NCBI GenBank assembly: GCA_963753725.1
Contig: CAVWDI010000023.1
Location: 62,001 to 126,000, forward strand
Reading direction: 5' to 3'
Length of the DNA: 64,000 bases
Source: CAVWDI01 sp963753725
GTDB lineage: Bacteria > Chloroflexota > Anaerolineae > Anaerolineales > UBA4823
Both the position numbers and the translations under genes were made by a program. Below are positions 17,543 through 26,383 of the stretch, piece by piece. Below the pieces are notes generated by a model, which was given only the letters and a program-made list of their open reading frames with translations, ran no database searches and was not told the origin of the DNA. How positions within the stretch are numbered: position 1 is the stretch's first letter; every line of letters starts with the position of its first letter.

Positions 17543-18889
17543 ATGAAACAGATATGTGTGGTCGGTGTTGGTTATGTCGGCCTTGTCACAGCGGCTTGTT
17601 TTGCAGATCTGGGTAACCGCGTAATCGCTCTGGACATAGCTGAAGAGAAAATTGAAGGGTTAAAGCACGGTAACATGCCGATTTATGAACCAGGATTGAA
17701 AGAATTGGTCAATCGGAACGTAAGATCTGGGCGTCTCACTTTTACAACCTCTTACTCTGAAGGGATAAATGGTACAGAATTTGTATTTATTGCAGTTGGC
17801 ACACCTTCGGGCGTAGATGGTGAAGCTGATCTGCGTTATGTGGCTTCCGCCGCGAAAGCAGTCGCTCAGGTGATGACCTCCCCACTGATAATCATTAACA
17901 AATCCACAGTGCCTGTAGGTACCGGCGACTGGGTCGCGGATATAATTCGCCAGCACCAGATAGAACCGATCGAATTCTCGGTTGTCTCCTGCCCCGAATT
18001 CCTGCGTGAGGGAGTCGCAATCAGTGATTTTATGCATCCATACCGTACCGTCTTGGGATCCGTTAATCCTGAAGCAGCCGAAAAAGTGGCCCAAATACAT
18101 ATACCACTGCGCGCTCCGATTGTGATCACCAATCTGCGAACAGCCGAAATGATTAAATACGCCTCCAACGCTTTCCTGGCGACAAAAATTTCTTTCATTA
18201 ATGAGATCGCTAACATCTGTGAAGAATTGGGAGCGGATGTCAAGGAAGTCGCTATTGGTATGGGTTACGATAAACGCATCGGTTCAATGTTCCTCGATGC
18301 TGGTCTTGGATATGGTGGATCATGTTTTCCAAAAGATGTCAAAGCCCTGTCATACATGGCTGCTGAAAAAGGGCGTCACCCACAGCTGATCAATGCGGTT
18401 ATGGAGATCAACAGTGACCGCCGGCCTATGGCAGTCAACCGGATCAATAATATGTTAGATGGGGTTGAAGGTAAAAAGATTGGTTTGCTGGGTCTATCCT
18501 TCAAACCGAATACAGACGATATGCGCGATGCGCCTTCGATCGATATCGCCAATTCACTGCTTGCGTCAGGCGCCCAGGTATGCGCCTACGATCCGGTGGC
18601 TATGGATGCCGCGCGATCGATACTGCCCGAGGTTGAAATGTGTACTGAAGTGTACACGATGGCGGAAGGCTGCGATGCGCTGATGGTTATTACTGATTGG
18701 AACGAATTTCAACATCTCGACCTGGCCAAAATTAAAAACCTGATGCGCCAGCCTGTAATCTTCGATGGTCGTAATATTTACGACCCGGATACAATGGCAA
18801 GCTTAGGGTTTCACTACCGCGGCCTTGGGCGCGGTTACGACGGAAGGAAAATTAAAAATCGAGAAGATCTCGAACTCGCAGCAGCATGA
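17543..18889 (+). CDS. ugd: UDP-glucose 6-dehydrogenase
   Basis: Oxidises UDP-glucose to UDP-glucuronate with two NAD, feeding capsule and other polysaccharides. It has 448 residues. Features in order: the NAD-binding VVGVGYVGLVTAACFADLG at the N-terminus, AVGTPSGVDGEADLRYV, INKSTVPVGTG, the catalytic helix with Lys in MIKYASNAFLATKISFINE, and the catalytic Cys261 in GYGGSCFPKD, then the C-terminal UDP-binding domain with FKPNTDDMRDAPS. AGGAG precedes ATG at 17543. The stop overlaps a possible ATG of the methyltransferase that follows. Confidence 0.95.
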   Translation: MKQICVVGVGYVGLVTAACFADLGNRVIALDIAEEKIEGLKHGNMPIYEPGLKELVNRNVRSGRLTFTTSYSEGINGTEFVFIAVGTPSGVDGEADLRYVASAAKAVAQVMTSPLIIINKSTVPVGTGDWVADIIRQHQIEPIEFSVVSCPEFLREGVAISDFMHPYRTVLGSVNPEAAEKVAQIHIPLRAPIVITNLRTAEMIKYASNAFLATKISFINEIANICEELGADVKEVAIGMGYDKRIGSMFLDAGLGYGGSCFPKDVKALSYMAAEKGRHPQLINAVMEINSDRRPMAVNRINNMLDGVEGKKIGLLGLSFKPNTDDMRDAPSIDIANSLLASGAQVCAYDPVAMDAARSILPEVEMCTEVYTMAEGCDALMVITDWNEFQHLDLAKIKNLMRQPVIFDGRNIYDPDTMASLGFHYRGLGRGYDGRKIKNREDLELAAA

Positions 18890-19793
18890 GCTAAACTCTG
18901 AACAGCCGCCAGTCATTGATTACGAAGGTTCAGATTACCAATCAAGCTTTTGGGATCACGGGGGACGAGAGTACGAAGACCGGGTTGAAGAGATTGCGCT
19001 GCGCAGGTTGTTGCCAGCCAATGGTGACCTGCTCCTAGAATTGGGAGCGGGAGCAGGGCGTAATACAAATCGCTACAAAGGATTCAAACGTATCGTCCTG
19101 CTGGATTATTCCTTTTCCCAACTTCAACTCGCTCAGGGCAGATTAGGGCAGAGCAGTCGATATATATACGTGGCAGCCGATGTTTACCGGCTGCCTTTTG
19201 TTTCCGGTCTGTTCGATTTCAGCACCATGATCCGAACCCTGCATCATCTTGTGGATGTACCGCGTGCCCTATACCAGGTTCGCCGGGTGCTGGGATTAAA
19301 TGGGGGATTTATCCTGGAATATGCCAGCAAAAAACATTGGAAAGCTATCCTTCGATATATGTTGGGCAAGCAGGCCTGGGACCCTTTCACAACCGAGACG
19401 GTCGAAAATGTTGATCTGAATTTCAATTTTCACCCAAAAACCATTCGCGCATGGTTGGAAGCAAACAGTTTCGAGATCGAAAGGCAGCTGACCGTCTCAC
19501 ATTTCAGGAGCAATTTTATTAAACGGTTGGTTCCATTGCAGCTGTTGGTTGGGATGGACTCGCTGGCTCAATTATCTGGCGACCTTTGGCAGTTAACCCC
19601 CAGCGTATTTTTAAAAGCTGCTGCAACGAGCAACAGTCCCATCCCGGATGGTTCTGATTTCTTTCAGTGCCCGGCGTGTGATTTTTTCCCATTAGAGGAA
19701 TCAAACGAATATTGTCTCTGTCCAAGCTGTTCCCATCGCTGGGAAATAAGAGACGGTATATATGATTTCCGCTTACAAACGCCTGAAGAATAA
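18886..19793 (+). CDS. SAM-dependent methyltransferase with C-terminal zinc ribbon
   Basis: Class I methyltransferase: LLLELGAGAGRNTNRYKG is motif I, RIVLLDYSFSQL carries the acidic SAM-ribose contact, and DFSTMIRTLHHLVDVPRAL is motif IV. The last 50 residues form a Cys4 ribbon (FFQCPACDFFP and CLCPSCSHRW), as in Trm112-like tails. The start is uncertain. The long frame opens with a TTG at 18825, deep inside ugd and without a ribosome binding site. An ATG at 18886 overlaps the ugd stop as ATGA but is one base out of frame. Given the other indels in this window I suspect one missing base just after 18890. The target is unknown; the ugd neighbour suggests surface glycans. Confidence 0.75.
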
Positions 19794-19798
19794 AAAAA

Positions 19799-20554
19799 TT
19801 ACCTGTTCAAATCGTCCCTTGTTTTTTCTACAACCCAGAAATGCGACAAACCAAAGGCGCTCAGCGGCGTTTTTTCAAACCACTGCAGCACAGACCTCAG
19901 TACCTTTCCCAGCGCTGGTCTGCGGGTTATGATGTTATCGTAAGCACCGTAAATTACGTCCTTCCGAAGGATCCTCACCGGTAATCCATCGAACAAGCGC
20001 CTTAAATCTCCCCGGTTATACACGCGCACATGCGGCGCTAATCGGTCTCGCAGGGTCCGCGGCAAATAGTTAACCAATGGTTTATTCCCAAAGTGATATT
20101 TTCCCCTCCAGTATATACCGTGTGTTTCAAATGGGTAGCCGCGATTGGGTACAAAAAGCGCGATCCGCCCCCCCAACCGTAATACCCGCACCATTTCTTC
20201 CACCGCCACCCGGTCATCCTGCACATGTTCCAGCACTTCGTGGCTGAGGATCAAGTCAAAAACGCCGCTCGGGAAAGGCAGCTGCTCCCCGGCCGCGTTT
20301 AATACTTTAACATTGGAATACGAAGCGTTTACCCGGGCTGCCTGCTCCGCCCGCTCATAATCATATTCCAGACCGATAACTTCACGAGTTCGGGATGCCA
20401 GTTGCTCAACGTACATTCCCACACCGCATCCATTTTCAAGCGCTGCGCCATCCTCCACTAACCCGGCGCCCGCCTCCAGCACCATCTGCAACCGTCGCTC
20501 CTGACCAGCGCGCCATACATACGAGGGTTCTCCGCAGCGCGCAGCTTTGTTCAT
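19799..20554 (-). CDS. SAM-dependent methyltransferase, type 11
   Basis: A 251-residue class I methyltransferase. GAALENGCGVGMYVEQLAS is motif I, EVIGLEYDYERAEQA the post-I acidic strand, and DLILSHEVLEHVQDDRVAVEE the motif IV/V helix typical of the methyltransf_11 group. ATG at 20554 overlaps the ubiX stop as ATGA, and a G-rich stretch lies just in front, so translation is coupled to ubiX. Whether it acts in quinone synthesis or on something else is unknown. It converges on the plus-strand methyltransferase, with five bases between the stops. Confidence 0.85.
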   Translation of the reverse strand: MNKAARCGEPSYVWRAGQERRLQMVLEAGAGLVEDGAALENGCGVGMYVEQLASRTREVIGLEYDYERAEQAARVNASYSNVKVLNAAGEQLPFPSGVFDLILSHEVLEHVQDDRVAVEEMVRVLRLGGRIALFVPNRGYPFETHGIYWRGKYHFGNKPLVNYLPRTLRDRLAPHVRVYNRGDLRRLFDGLPVRILRKDVIYGAYDNIITRRPALGKVLRSVLQWFEKTPLSAFGLSHFWVVEKTRDDLNR

Positions 20555-21120
20555 TCCCCCCACCTGCCGTACAACTCGTTTTCAATCCCCGACCTCAACA
20601 ACACCCTCCCAACAATATTATCGATCATATCCCCAACACCAGTTGGATGGGTATAAAATGCTGGCACCGGCGGGAAGATTATCGCTCCAGCCTGTGCGGC
20701 TGTGCTCATCAATCTCAGGTGGCCCTGATGCAGTGGGGATTCCCGCACTACCAGGACCAATGGTCTGCCTTCCTTCAATGTAACGTCAGCTGAGCGTGCC
20801 ATTAAATCTGAAGAATATGAGTTGGCAACCGCTGAAAGGGTTTTTATCGAGCATGGAATAATCACCATCCCGGAAGTAGCGAACGCTCCGGATGCAATTG
20901 CTGCCCCAATATCGGCATGATCGTAATGTTTGTCCGCCAGGTTTAACACATCACCCATCTGCCAGTCCGTCTCTTCGGATATTGTCAGGCGGGCAGCGGA
21001 AGATATTACTAGGTGCGTCTCAAAAGCTGACGACCGCAAATACTCCAGCATCCGTATGCCGAGTATCACCCCCGAAGCGCCGCTGATACCGATGATTAAA
21101 CGTGGCTTTCCTTCTCTCAT
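20551..21120 (-). CDS. ubiX: Flavin prenyltransferase UbiX
   Basis: Makes the prenylated FMN cofactor used by UbiD-type decarboxylases. It has 189 residues: IIGISGASGVILGIRML with the flavin-phosphate site, VISSAARLTISEE, SGAFATSGMVIIPCSIKTLS, and REGPLxL-type loops at LVVRESPLHQGHLRLM. The length is normal. It overlaps menG upstream and a methyltransferase downstream by ATGA junctions, so the three form one coupled operon. No ubiD is in the window. Confidence 0.93.
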   Translation of the reverse strand: MREGKPRLIIGISGASGVILGIRMLEYLRSSAFETHLVISSAARLTISEETDWQMGDVLNLADKHYDHADIGAAIASGAFATSGMVIIPCSIKTLSAVANSYSSDLMARSADVTLKEGRPLVLVVRESPLHQGHLRLMSTAAQAGAIIFPPVPAFYTHPTGVGDMIDNIVGRVLLRSGIENELYGRWGE

Positions 21121-21875
21121 TCCTCCTCCTGATACTCATGCGAAATCGTTTTTGATTTGGGCTTGGTCCCCCAATAAATAGCCACCGTTCCAAACATCAA
21201 ATGTTGGTATCCGACCTGCTCAAAACCTGCTTTTTGTAAGCGCGCCGAAAGCTGCTGCGGATAAAGAAAAGACTCGGTCGTATTCGGTAAATAACGATAG
21301 GCATCCGGTTGTCCCGCGATAATCGTGCCAAGAGTAGGGATTAGATAGCGCAGGTGGAATTTTATTATCGGAGAATAAATCGTTTTCGGTGGTGGGGTCG
21401 TGTCAAGGGCAGCAATACGACCTCCCGGTGCCAATACCCGGTACTGTTCACCCAGACACCTGTCCACATCGCTTACATTTCGCAGCAGAAAACCAGACAC
21501 CGCTGCATCGAATACATCCTCTGGAAAAGGTAAAGAGTTCGCATCTGCCGCACTCCAATCCAGCATGTCCGCGGCTGTATTCTGGTTTTCCGGTCGGGCT
21601 TTTCCGATACGCATCATGTCTATCGTAAAATCGGCCGTCATCACCCGGCAGGTTGGACACTGATGCAGGGCTTCAAAAGCCAGGTCTCCCGTACCCGATC
21701 CAAGGTCAAGCAGTAAGCCGCCGGCTGGGATGCTCACCCGTTGGATCACTTCCCTTCGCCAGGAAACATCACGGCCTGCGGTCATCACCCGGTTCATCAA
21801 ATCATAACGATGAGCGATACCACTGAACATGCGCTGTACATAGCGTTCATGCTCTTGAGTATTTGTATTTTTCAA
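21117..21875 (-). CDS. menG: Demethylmenaquinone/ubiquinone methyltransferase
   Basis: C-methyltransferase of quinone biosynthesis (UbiE/MenG family), 252 residues. The family signature is complete: RMFSGIAHRYDLMNRVMTAG, LLLDLGSGTGDLAFEAL, FPEDVFDAAVSGFLLRNVSD and GRIAALDTTPPPK. In Chloroflexota the quinone is normally menaquinone, so menG is the preferred name; that is inference. It is the first gene of the menG-ubiX-methyltransferase operon, overlapping ubiX by ATGA. Confidence 0.92.
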   Translation of the reverse strand: MKNTNTQEHERYVQRMFSGIAHRYDLMNRVMTAGRDVSWRREVIQRVSIPAGGLLLDLGSGTGDLAFEALHQCPTCRVMTADFTIDMMRIGKARPENQNTAADMLDWSAADANSLPFPEDVFDAAVSGFLLRNVSDVDRCLGEQYRVLAPGGRIAALDTTPPPKTIYSPIIKFHLRYLIPTLGTIIAGQPDAYRYLPNTTESFLYPQQLSARLQKAGFEQVGYQHLMFGTVAIYWGTKPKSKTISHEYQEEE

Positions 21876-22021
21876 ATCAAAACCTCAACAAACATAAGTA
21901 AGTTTTTTCGCTCATTATCCTACCATGAAGGTATGTTTGAGGAAATTCTGCTTCCTTCGACTTTTCAGCAGGCGGGTTCAAGCGTTTCTCTCCTCCATAA
22001 ACCGCGTTCTCAGTATTTTTG

Positions 22022-22050
22022 TTGACCTGTCTCCTTAAACATGCTATTAT
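22022..22050 (+). promoter_or_regulatory. Sigma-70-type promoter of the membrane-protein gene
   Basis: TTGACC at 22022-22027 and TATTAT at 22045-22050 are 17 bases apart. The expected start of transcription is about ten bases before the ribosome binding site GGAGGG, giving a very short leader for the gene at 22069. Confidence 0.75.
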
Positions 22051-22068
22051 GCCGCCCGGAGGGTACTC

Positions 22069-22638
22069 ATGAAATTGCGAAAATGGGTCGACTGGACTTA
22101 TGTGATTGGATTGCTGCTGCTTCCGTTTTTTATTATGGGTATATTCTTACTGCTGGCGCTCATCCAGGATTTGACTCGTTATAACCCGCATTTTTTTAAC
22201 GTTGAATTTCAAGAGCGCTACGCAGTTCCAAACGACGTGATTGCTGACTTAGAAATTGCGTTGATGAGGGCGGATTCAGAGCTTCTGGCAGAGACCCAGG
22301 GCACCAAATCTGGACCTCAACAACTAGAGCCGAACCCAAATTTGCGTTTTATGATCATGCTCGCAGCAGATGGTAAGTATTTCGACTATCTATTCATGGA
22401 TACCAGCAACTACCAGCGTTACCCGCAGCATTTAAAAAAGGTCAATGGAAGATATGTGAGAGTTACTGAAGGTCTATATTATTTGGTAGACAGTCGTAAG
22501 TGGGTCACTACCTTTTTTCCATTGGCGGCAATTTGGTGGCTTTTAGTCATTCTATTTACCATAAGTATCATGTTCTTCCGGGTTATGGCAGCTTACCGGC
22601 GTAACCAGTTTGGCGAGCTCACACCCAAGGATCGATGA
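22069..22638 (+). CDS. Two-helix membrane protein of unknown function
   Basis: I do not recognise this 189-residue protein. It has one membrane helix near residues 13-35 (GLLLLPFFIMGIFLLLALI) and a second near 145-165 (FFPLAAIWWLLVILFTISIM), with an extracytoplasmic domain of about 105 residues between them that includes RFMIMLAADGKYFDYLFMD. A promoter and GGAGGG lie immediately upstream. It converges on the UMF1-type carrier, with six bases between stops. Confidence 0.75.
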   Translation: MKLRKWVDWTYVIGLLLLPFFIMGIFLLLALIQDLTRYNPHFFNVEFQERYAVPNDVIADLEIALMRADSELLAETQGTKSGPQQLEPNPNLRFMIMLAADGKYFDYLFMDTSNYQRYPQHLKKVNGRYVRVTEGLYYLVDSRKWVTTFFPLAAIWWLLVILFTISIMFFRVMAAYRRNQFGELTPKDR

Positions 22639-22644
22639 CCCGCT

Positions 22645-24654
22645 TTATATACCTCCGCCTTGAAACTCCAGTTTATCTTCTTCTTTCGCAACGCTCACTC
22701 CTTCATCCACATTAACCCGCATGAGTAAGTAACCGCCAATAATAAAGAAGATGATTATGCTCAACACTGCCGGTCGGCTGCTGCCCAATAACACGCCGGC
22801 AGATGCAAAGATCAGCGGACCAATCACTGCCGAGAATTTCTCCATCACCCCGAAAAGACCGAAGAACTCACCGCTTTTTGAAGCCGGCGACATCGAAGCA
22901 TACAAACTGCGGCTCAATGCCTGGCTGCCTCCCTGTACCATTGCAACCATCCAGGCTAGGAACCAGAACTCGATCACCGAATCCAGGAAGAAACCCCAAA
23001 CCGCAATAACGGAATAAACCACCAGCGCCAACAGAATGCTGCGTTTAGTATCCAAACTTCCAGCCAGCGAGGAAAAAAGCGGCTTCCCCAACAGGAACGC
23101 AAACAACAGGCCAACCGCTTCCACGATCAGGATCAAACCTAGTATCTGCACCAAATTACTCTGTCGAAGGGGCGGCAGGATTTCAATTTCGGTCAGTGTC
23201 ATCAGGTACCCCTGGGATTCCGGATTCCGCTGGTTTGAATTTACCAGTTTTAACTGGTGCTCCCCGGCTTCTTCAGCCGTGAACGTTTGGCTCTCCTCGT
23301 AGCGTAGGGTGGGGTTGAAAGCATCGATCTCAGCCTGGTTTCCAGTATCTTCGTCTAACAGCGCTTCACCATCCATGAAGACCACCCACGTGCCTTGCTG
23401 CGGTCCGATGGAGTAGGTAATATCAATTTGCTGGCCGTTAAATCGGGCCTCGTAAGCCGCTCCAGATTCATCTGTTGTGTTCACAAGCAGGTCAGTATCT
23501 CTTCCTATATCGCTCCCGCTGACCGTGACTGTTTCCCAGCTGCCCGAATAATTAATCGCCTGCGAATCAACTGTATAGACGCCTTCTCCCACCGCACTGT
23601 CGGTAGTGACATACGGTTGTGGTGAAGCTCCTGAAGTACCCGCTGGCAGTATCCTGGAGCCCGCAACACCTACCAGCGGTAAAACTGCCAGGTTGTACAG
23701 CACAAACGCAAGATAAATAGGGCGCCGTTTTTCCCCTTTGCTGGGCAGCCGTCCGAATATCAAGCTGAATGGTATCCCAACAAACTGCACAAGAAGCAGC
23801 GCCAGAATGAGGTCCACCGCCCCAAAACGCAGCTCCGCCCCATAAATCGCCGCCACTCCGATGATCGTCCCGATCCCATCATTGTAGATCAAGAAAGCGA
23901 TCAGGAATTTAAATAATTCCCGGTACTTGCTGATATCCTGCAGAGTCTCTCTTAGTCTGTGAAAACTGGTTGTGAGCACATTGTGACCCTCTTTAATCCT
24001 GACCACAGCCGCCGGCGGTTCGGGCACCCTTCTCAGGATCGGAATGGAAAACACAGCCCACCAGACCGCCACGCTCAAAAAAGACAGCCGCGGTCCCCAT
24101 GTTCCCGGTAACATCTCGATCATGACCACATTTACTGCCAGCAGTATTCCCCCACCTAAATAACCCATAGCATAACCGCGTGTTGAAACTTTGTCCCTAT
24201 CTTGTTCTTTGGCCACGTGCGGCAGAAGCGCATCATAGAAGACGTTCGCCCCGCTGAACCCAATCCGGCCCAATACGGCTAAAATCGCCGCCAGCACCCA
24301 ATCTCCAGTTTGGATAAAAACCATCAGGGCTACACTCACCACCCCGATTCCTACAAACAGAGCCAGGAAACGTTTTTTACCACGCATGATATCCGATATC
24401 GTTCCTAATATCGGTGAGAGTACTGCAATAATCAGCAGCGAAATACTCAAACCAGTGCTCCAGTATGCGGTGGCTAATGTTGGGCTGGACAACGTCGCGC
24501 CAGCCACCTGGCTGAAATAGATTGGTAATACCGCCGCCAGGATTGTGGTTGCAAAAGCAGAGTTGGCCCAGTCGTACATTGTCCAGGCACGGATTCTGCG
24601 CTTATATTCTTTTTCACTAATATTCTTAAATGCGCTCAGTTCGGCTGCAGCCAT
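22645..24654 (-). CDS. UMF1/Atg22-type MFS transporter with inserted extracytoplasmic domain
   Basis: A 669-residue carrier, about 230 longer than usual for its family. It opens with IRAWTMYDWANSAFATTILA, the signature of the UMF1/vacuole effluxer Atg22-like group, and carries a motif A-like loop (LGTISDIMRGKKRFLALF) after helix 2. About residues 335-495, between two membrane segments of the middle region, are soluble and beta-rich (YSGSWETVTVSGSDIG, AAYEARFNGQQIDITY, TFTAEEAGEHQLKLVNS), resembling a galactose-binding-like jelly roll. The remaining helices follow with LASMVQGGSQALSRS-like text. Bacterial substrates of this group are unproven; amino acids are transported by yeast Atg22. Confidence 0.85.
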   Translation of the reverse strand: MAAAELSAFKNISEKEYKRRIRAWTMYDWANSAFATTILAAVLPIYFSQVAGATLSSPTLATAYWSTGLSISLLIIAVLSPILGTISDIMRGKKRFLALFVGIGVVSVALMVFIQTGDWVLAAILAVLGRIGFSGANVFYDALLPHVAKEQDRDKVSTRGYAMGYLGGGILLAVNVVMIEMLPGTWGPRLSFLSVAVWWAVFSIPILRRVPEPPAAVVRIKEGHNVLTTSFHRLRETLQDISKYRELFKFLIAFLIYNDGIGTIIGVAAIYGAELRFGAVDLILALLLVQFVGIPFSLIFGRLPSKGEKRRPIYLAFVLYNLAVLPLVGVAGSRILPAGTSGASPQPYVTTDSAVGEGVYTVDSQAINYSGSWETVTVSGSDIGRDTDLLVNTTDESGAAYEARFNGQQIDITYSIGPQQGTWVVFMDGEALLDEDTGNQAEIDAFNPTLRYEESQTFTAEEAGEHQLKLVNSNQRNPESQGYLMTLTEIEILPPLRQSNLVQILGLILIVEAVGLLFAFLLGKPLFSSLAGSLDTKRSILLALVVYSVIAVWGFFLDSVIEFWFLAWMVAMVQGGSQALSRSLYASMSPASKSGEFFGLFGVMEKFSAVIGPLIFASAGVLLGSSRPAVLSIIIFFIIGGYLLMRVNVDEGVSVAKEEDKLEFQGGGI

Positions 24655-25208
24655 GCGATTCTCCTTTATATCAACTTCTTCTGGTGGGGAGTAATCCTTT
24701 TGGGTTCATATTAAAATCAACAATAACGGTCTCTATTGATCCGTCGTGATGTGGATATACCGGATAATTATAGTTTATGAAACCCCAATAAGACACCTCC
24801 CGATCACCATTTTTTGCAATATTCTCAGGATACGTTATATGTCCTAATCAATACTGAGTTCGTTCATAGGATAAAAACAGAACAATCAACCTACCCCTGG
24901 ATTCTGTGCATTTTTTTTTAATTAGCGATTTAAGACTTAATAAAATAATGCAACAAATTTTAGATGATTCATACAAAGAATAAACAAAACTGATATATAA
25001 TAGATAAGCATTTATTTAGCAAATTGCGTCGGACGATTATTATTCACTTTTATTTATTTATGCTCACATGCTTCCGATGCGCAAACCGGGTTGAGCCGCA
25101 ATCATCCATTATTATTTTCAACGTTTCCATCAAGTAATTCGCGGCAATATAAAATAAATCCGTGGGGCGTGAGTCACGCTAATGTGAGCGGGATCAATTG
25201 ACGCTCTA
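24655..25208. other. AT-rich intergenic space with a possible coding remnant
   Basis: This 554-base stretch between two divergent genes has no recognised gene. On the minus strand a stop-to-stop frame of about 57 codons (roughly 24671-24845) reads like protein (NGDREVSYWGFINYNYPVYP, then DGSIETVIVDFNMNPKG) but has no start codon. It may be a remnant of a lost gene or chance. On the plus strand TATAAT at 24996-25001 could serve as a -10 element for the PIN-TRAM gene, although no good -35 accompanies it. Confidence 0.3.
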
Positions 25209-25229
25209 TTGCTTACTCAGGAGTTGTTC

Positions 25230-26328
25230 ATGCAAAACCGCACAGAACTTATCTTTCGCATTATTGGTTCGATCGTATTGGGGGCATTGGGGATTTACTA
25301 TGGGATACGGATGAGCCAGGTTTTCAATCTTATCCCCATAATCGTTTCAGCAGTTCTTGGAATTATCGGAGCAGTGATCGGTTTTTTGATCACTCCATAT
25401 ATAACCATACGCCCGGTCAGATACCTTGTTAATGTTCTGGGTAAAACCTCATTAAATTCGTTGATGGCCGGGCTTGTTGGACTTGTGGTGGGACTTCTGG
25501 TGGCTGTACTGGTTGCCTTCCCGCTTTCTTTGCTGCCCGATCCATTCGGCCAGATTCTTCCTTTCGCCGGTGTATTGTTATTCGGCTACCTAGGCATGGT
25601 GCTATTTGTTCAACGCCAGAACGAAATCTTTGGGGGTATTCGGCCTCGTTGGCCTCTGAAATCATCCGCATCCAGTGATACTTCTGACGATGAATCAGAA
25701 TTCCTTATCCAGCAACGGGTGCGACCGTAAGATATTATTGGACACCAGTGTCATTATTGATGGGCGCATCGCTGATATTTCTCAAACTGGTTTCCTGGTT
25801 GGCACATTATTAATTCCGCGCTTTGTATTGAACGAATTACAATACATCGCCAATTCACCTGACGCAATGCGCAGACAAAGAGGCCGGCGGGGGATGGAAG
25901 TGCTGTCACAACTCCAAAAAGACATGACGGTCCAGGTTCGCATTTCCGATATTGACGTCGAGGGTGTTAAAGAGGTCGATGAAAAACTTGTTGTCCTGGC
26001 TCGCCAGCTGCGCTGTCCGATACTAACAAATGATTTTAACTTGAACAGGGTCGCTGAACTACAGGGCGTATCGGTATTAAACGTGAATGAACTGGCAAAC
26101 GCTGTTAAATCGGTGTTGCTGCCTGGTGAAATTGTGGATGTCAGCATTATTCAAGAAGGTAGGGAAGCAGGCCAGGGTGTCGCTTACCTGGATGATGGCA
26201 CCATGGTCGTGGTCGAGGATGGCCGCGGACAAATCAATACCGAAGCTACAGTAACTGTTACAAAGGTCCTGCAAACAGCGGCGGGCCGCATGATCTTCGC
26301 CCGCTTAGGGGAGGAACCGCATAAATGA
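25230..26328 (+). CDS. YacL-like membrane PIN-TRAM protein (one frameshift)
   Basis: The gene has an N-terminal part with four membrane segments (from MQNRTELIFRIIGSIVLG; AGGAG six bases before ATG 25230) and a PIN nuclease domain beginning ILLDTSVIIDGRIADI with the acidic residues of PIN active sites, ending in a TRAM domain (EIVDVSIIQEGREAGQGVAY, MIFARL). The two halves lie in different frames that meet in the GGG near 25717; removing one base gives about 365 residues, the size and order of Bacillus YacL. The PIN frame has no good start of its own. This housekeeping family is unrelated to VapC toxins in context. Confidence 0.85.
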
Positions 26329-26383
26329 GGCCTCGTATTGGTCTCAATTTACCTCCAACCACAAGACGATAGAGGATTGTCCC

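Noticed and set aside
18825..18885. TTG start of the zinc-ribbon methyltransferase inside ugd
   Set aside because: 61-base overlap and no ribosome binding site; an ATG overlapping the ugd stop with one missing base explains the junction better.
25675..26328. PIN domain as a separate VapC-like toxin
   Set aside because: The frame lacks a good start, has a TRAM domain, and joins a four-helix membrane part exactly as in YacL.
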